Position numbers and translations under genes: made by a program. DNA of 10,547 nt from Candidatus Cloacimonadota bacterium (GTDB lineage: Bacteria > Cloacimonadota > Cloacimonadia > Cloacimonadales > Cloacimonadaceae), in assembly GCA_023228285.1 (NCBI GenBank), contig JALOBM010000064.1:1-10547 (forward strand). The letters run 5' to 3'. Below are positions 7,665 through 10,547 of this stretch, in pieces; the stretch's first letter is position 1; every line of letters begins with the position of its first letter. The notes under the pieces are model-generated. The model searched no databases and had not been told where the DNA came from. It saw nothing but the letters and a program-made list of their open reading frames with translations.

Positions 7665-9123
7665 ACAACGAAGATCCCAGAGTTACAGGGATGTAGTATT
7701 TAGTTTCATCGCCCTCTCTAAACGCAGTGAAAAAATAATTCCCGGCCACTACAGTGTCCACTCCGTTTGGTTTCCCATTCCAAAAGATCTGATGAGGGCC
7801 TTTCAAAAGATACTGCTCTTTGCTGTAGATCGTCTTCATATCTTTATTACACAAGCCCCAGGTCCATCGTCCGCCAAGGGGAACTTCCAAAGATATCACA
7901 TACGATCCAGCCAGTGCTTCAAATCTGGCGTCCACGGCTTTCTTATTTGGATCCAGCGCAGAAGCAAGCTGTACCTCTGGTACTATTACTTCTTCTTTTA
8001 CTTCTGCATCTTCGAGAGGAGGGTAGGCCAGATTAGCCAGGCTTATCAAGGCATTGTTCTTCTTTATCCCTTCATAGCTAAACAAGGCAATTCCCGCAAA
8101 TTCGCCATCCCGAATCAGAGCGATACGTTTGTTTATGTGAGTAATGTTGTAGCGAGGGCTATCCAAGGGCATCAACGACACTCCGTTGGCATTCCAGGCT
8201 CTCAGCCCAATAATCAGTTTCTTCTCATATCCTCTCTGTTTCATATCTGTCAATTGATCTCTAAAGTCGCCATAATCTAAGGTATAAGCCATAGGGTAGA
8301 TTCTGTCTATGATACCCTTATCCAACCAGTCATACCAATCCTGAGCATATGCTATTCTGGCATCGTATATGGTTGAAAACACTGCAGCACTAAGTATTAT
8401 CTTGGGATTGATACTCTTTATGCGGTGATAACATTTGCTCACAAAATCGCTGATCTGACGTGTACGCCATTCATTCCAGCTTAGTACCTCTCCTTGCTTC
8501 TTGGCTTGTTCGTACCTGGCTACAGATCTGGGATGATAACCCCACTTGGAGCTGGGATAGCGTATATAGTCCAGATGAAGTCCGTCAAGATCGGGATATC
8601 CCGCCACGATGTCGCTAAAAACATTCAGTAGATAGTCCTGAACCTCTGGGACACCGGGATCTATAAAATAGCCAAATTGCTCGGAGCTGCGCATCGGATT
8701 TCCTTGTGCATCGTGCGTAAACCAATGCCGATAGTTTTGATACATATAGTTTTCCGCAACGAGTTCCTGCTTCAAGGGAGTGGCATTGAACACTATTACC
8801 CAAGCCTGAACCTTCAAATGATGGGCATGAGCTTGCCTTATGATGTACTCCAGGGGGTCAAAACCGTCATCTTCCAGGATGTAGCTGCGAGGTTCCGGAT
8901 TAAAGTACCTATATCCAGTCCTATTGGGAGTATAAAGTGCGTCTGAGCGGTAGCGAACTTCCACCAGTAGTTCATTTTGATGGTTTTGTACAGCATCATC
9001 GATAAGCTCGTCTATTGCCTCCGGGCTTTTTATATCCCAAGGTAAAACCCATAATGACCGAAGTTCAGCAGATAATGCCGTGAGAGCTGTCAGAATCAAT
9101 ATCAGTATCTCCAATCGTTTCAT
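7657..9123 (-). CDS. Exported GHL10-family (DUF187) glycosidase-like protein with FlgD-like C-terminal domain
   Basis: This 488-residue protein has a signal peptide (about 1-19, cleaved after LSA), with no cysteine at the site, so it is probably periplasmic or secreted rather than a lipoprotein. Residues 20-365 match the GHL10/DUF187 barrel: LRSLWVLPWD at the start, VQAWVIVFN, then DGLHLDYIRYP at 180-190, IDRIYPMAY and LIIGLRAWN. Members of this family are thought to act on polysaccharide or peptidoglycan-type substrates, though most are not biochemically assigned. A proline/glutamate-rich linker (about 368-390) leads to a beta-rich C-terminal part. There the segment HQIFWNGKPNGVDTVVAGNYF (444-464) resembles the FlgD Ig-like or surface-sorting-type fold. 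Asp180/Asp185 are candidate catalytic acids by position. It overlaps xseA by 4 bases (ATGA); the nearest purine-rich site, GAGG at 9140-9137, lies 13 bases upstream, so translation is probably coupled. It may trim or modify the glycan exported by the downstream flippase, which is an inference from position only. Confidence 0.87.
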   Translation of the reverse strand: MKRLEILILILTALTALSAELRSLWVLPWDIKSPEAIDELIDDAVQNHQNELLVEVRYRSDALYTPNRTGYRYFNPEPRSYILEDDGFDPLEYIIRQAHAHHLKVQAWVIVFNATPLKQELVAENYMYQNYRHWFTHDAQGNPMRSSEQFGYFIDPGVPEVQDYLLNVFSDIVAGYPDLDGLHLDYIRYPSSKWGYHPRSVARYEQAKKQGEVLSWNEWRTRQISDFVSKCYHRIKSINPKIILSAAVFSTIYDARIAYAQDWYDWLDKGIIDRIYPMAYTLDYGDFRDQLTDMKQRGYEKKLIIGLRAWNANGVSLMPLDSPRYNITHINKRIALIRDGEFAGIALFSYEGIKKNNALISLANLAYPPLEDAEVKEEVIVPEVQLASALDPNKKAVDARFEALAGSYVISLEVPLGGRWTWGLCNKDMKTIYSKEQYLLKGPHQIFWNGKPNGVDTVVAGNYFFTAFREGDETKYYIPVTLGSSLYE

Positions 9124-10451
9124 TTATCTTTATTAACCTCTACTTGAGTTGATCCATCGGAAAGCTGGAGCTTCAGAACATCTCCTGTGTTCAGTTCCCT
9201 TATACTTCGCACCAAGTGATTGTCCTTCATCGCCAATGCCCAGCCTTTTTGCAGCATATTGTCCGGCGAAAGCTGAGCCAGCAATCCAGCTTTAGCTTTT
9301 AGCTCCATCGTATGTTGAGCGAGAATGTTGTGTCCCAACACACGCAGCTGACCAGCCAGATTATTCAGATTGTCCTGTCCACGGTCGATCTTTCCTTTTA
9401 ACCTCGCATCAGCGCTGTTGAATAACCTCTGTTGCGCATTATGGAGAGCAATTTGCGGTTCACGGATGAAGTGCCTGATGTTCTTTAGCGCCATATCAGC
9501 CATGTCAAAGCGTTGCTGATAATCTTGCCACAAGCGTTGAGGATGATAGCGGGAGAGCTTCAGTGTAAGCTCGCTTAGTTGTTGAAGGCTCTGCCCCAGA
9601 TTGTGCTTTATACTTAAAGCCAAACGCTGTTGCATTGATGATAGGTAGGAGATCAGATCATCCTTGTTCGGTACGGCTATCTCAGCAGCCGCAGAAGGTG
9701 TGGGTGCTCTGAGATCGGCTACAAAATCGCTAATACTAAAGTCAATTTCGTGCCCTACAGCCGATATAATTGGTATCTTGGATACAAATATTGCTCGCGC
9801 TAGATCTTCATCATTGAAGCAAAATAGATCCTCTTGCGAACCACCGCCCCGGGTGATAATGATGAGATCGACATTAGCAGCGGTATTGAAGTACTCAATA
9901 CCTCTGATCAATGTTGCGGGAGCATCTTTTCCCTGCACCAAAGCTGGGTAAACGAGGGCTTCTACTGGATAACGCCGTTTCAGGATGTTTCCAATATCTT
10001 GTAAAGCCGCTCCGGTAGGAGATGTAACGATTCCGATCCGCTCCGGGTAGGGGGGCAGTTTCTTCTTGCTTGTCGCGTCAAACAAACCTTCGGCATTTAG
10101 TTTCTTTTTTAAAGCTTCGATGCGCGCTTGCATCTCTCCGATCCCGGCAGGAACCATGGAGCTTACATTGAGGTTGTAGCTACCGCTTTTTTCGTATAGA
10201 GTAATCTTGCCAAAACAGATCACGCTCTGTCCATCACTTGGCTTGAAGTTGATATTGTAGTTGGCGTTCTTGAAAAAAGTGCAGCGTAAAGTGGCATACT
10301 CATCTTTGAGATTGAAGTAAATATGTCCCGAACTGTGATGCACAAAGTTCGATATCTCGCCCTTTACATACAAGGGTTCTATGCTGCTTTCGATCACTTG
10401 CCGAATGTGGCGGGAAATCTCAAATACGCTGAAAACTTGAATATTATCCAT
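9120..10451 (-). CDS. xseA: Exodeoxyribonuclease VII large subunit
   Basis: XseA, with small XseB subunits, degrades single-stranded DNA in both directions into oligonucleotides and acts in repair in the cytoplasm. An OB-fold domain lies at about residues 1-100, counting from the ATG at 10451. The catalytic region keeps TSPTGAALQDI, RGGGSQEDLFCFNDE, SAVGHEIDF and DLRAPTPSAAAE. The residues corresponding to the E. coli catalytic positions Asp155, Arg205, His238 and Asp241 are all present. A long helical region and a C-terminal QKGWALA...GDVL segment complete the fold. An ATG seven codons further upstream (10472) would add MVIYCFL, which is not family-like; the start at 10451 gives 443 residues and begins MDNIQVFSVFEIS, as in many XseA proteins. 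No clear ribosome site precedes either ATG. No xseB-like small frame follows; the next gene is the GHL10 protein with a 4-base overlap, so XseB is presumably encoded elsewhere. Confidence 0.96.
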   Translation of the reverse strand: MDNIQVFSVFEISRHIRQVIESSIEPLYVKGEISNFVHHSSGHIYFNLKDEYATLRCTFFKNANYNINFKPSDGQSVICFGKITLYEKSGSYNLNVSSMVPAGIGEMQARIEALKKKLNAEGLFDATSKKKLPPYPERIGIVTSPTGAALQDIGNILKRRYPVEALVYPALVQGKDAPATLIRGIEYFNTAANVDLIIITRGGGSQEDLFCFNDEDLARAIFVSKIPIISAVGHEIDFSISDFVADLRAPTPSAAAEIAVPNKDDLISYLSSMQQRLALSIKHNLGQSLQQLSELTLKLSRYHPQRLWQDYQQRFDMADMALKNIRHFIREPQIALHNAQQRLFNSADARLKGKIDRGQDNLNNLAGQLRVLGHNILAQHTMELKAKAGLLAQLSPDNMLQKGWALAMKDNHLVRSIRELNTGDVLKLQLSDGSTQVEVNKDK

Positions 10452-10459
10452 AAGGAAGC

Positions 10460-10488
10460 AGTAAATGACCATCTGCTTTTTTTGTCAA
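10460..10488 (-). promoter_or_regulatory. Candidate sigma70-type promoter of the xseA-GHL10-flippase-glycosyltransferase unit
   Basis: On the minus strand, a perfect TTGACA (10488-10483) and TTTACT (10465-10460, two mismatches to TATAAT) are 17 bases apart, the optimal spacing. The xseA ATG at 10451 begins 8 bases after the -10 box, so transcription would start within a base or two of the ATG, giving a leaderless or near-leaderless mRNA. This agrees with the lack of a Shine-Dalgarno sequence before xseA and with rejecting the upstream ATG at 10472. The call rests on consensus matching only. Confidence 0.45.
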
Positions 10489-10527
10489 CAAGCTTCGATG
10501 GATACTGAACTTGAGGACAGCTCTATT

Positions 10528-10547
10528 ATGGATGATCGTTATATTGG
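10528..10547 (+). CDS. Possible 5' start of a divergent gene cut by the window edge
   Basis: An open frame begins ATG GAT GAT CGT TAT ATT (residues MDDRYI) and runs off the right edge. GAGGA at 10513-10517 lies 10 bases before this ATG, a usable though slightly long ribosome-site spacing. The same frame has an earlier ATG at 10498 (MDTELEDSSI...), which has no ribosome site. The frame is divergent from xseA, and so few codons are visible that no family can be named. It could equally be a chance opening. Confidence 0.4.

Noticed and set aside
7600..8280. 226-codon open frame on the plus strand across the flippase start and GHL10 gene end
   Set aside because: It is antisense to two well-supported genes, and its translation is rich in Phe, Ser and Arg with no domain pattern; it is a by-product of the codon usage on the other strand.
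9660..9960. Possible extra gene on the plus strand over xseA (95-codon frame at 9664-9951)
   Set aside because: The opposite strand encodes the conserved RGGGS and VGHEIDF active-site motifs of XseA, so this frame is a shadow.
1..10547. CRISPR array, tRNA/rRNA, insertion sequence or phage remnants
   Set aside because: No regularly spaced repeats, no cloverleaf or rRNA-like stretches, and no transposase or integrase motifs were seen; nearly the whole window is covered by intact chromosomal-type genes.

Overview
The window looks like chromosomal DNA of a diderm (two-membrane) bacterium: it encodes an outer-membrane secretin, a PilO/PilP-like inner-membrane protein, and surface-glycan genes. 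Gene density is very high and base composition is moderate. The mix of a minimal secretin, an HDFNN-type hybrid histidine kinase, a GHL10-type exported glycosidase-like protein with a FlgD-like tail and a Wzx/GT4 pair suggests the FCB superphylum or a relative such as Cloacimonadota. That placement is an inference from protein style, not from a marker gene. No rRNA, tRNA, insertion sequence, phage gene or CRISPR array is visible.

Left half (1-4651, plus strand): the end of an unidentified gene overlaps by 4 bases a gene for a membrane-anchored PilO-like protein with a PilP-like tail. Four bases later comes a short secretin, and 18 bases after that a membrane-bound hybrid sensor histidine kinase. 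This reads as the distal end of a type IV pilus / type II secretion-like assembly operon (upstream neighbours probably PilM/PilN-like) with a sensor kinase attached. A 129-base gap follows, holding an inverted repeat, a plausible sigma70-type promoter and a small leader hairpin. It leads to a stand-alone CheY-like receiver protein (4781-5152).

Right half (5149-10451, minus strand): a tightly packed four-gene unit is transcribed right to left. The order is exonuclease VII large subunit (xseA), an exported GHL10-family protein, a Wzx/MATE-like polysaccharide flippase and a GT4 glycosyltransferase, with consecutive overlaps of 4, 8 and 4 bases. The last gene runs tail-to-tail into the receiver gene, and the two coding ends share 4 bases. 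A candidate promoter lies directly before xseA, so close that the transcript may be almost leaderless. At the extreme right edge a divergent reading frame opens and runs off the window.

Functionally, the left unit probably builds and senses through a pilus/secretion machine, with phosphotransfer signalling ending in proteins that lack a DNA-binding domain. The right unit couples a housekeeping DNA-repair nuclease to cell-surface polysaccharide assembly. No clearly novel system is evident. The most unusual points are the fused PilO/PilP architecture, the stripped-down secretin, the kinase/receiver pair beside it, and the xseA-glycan operon.
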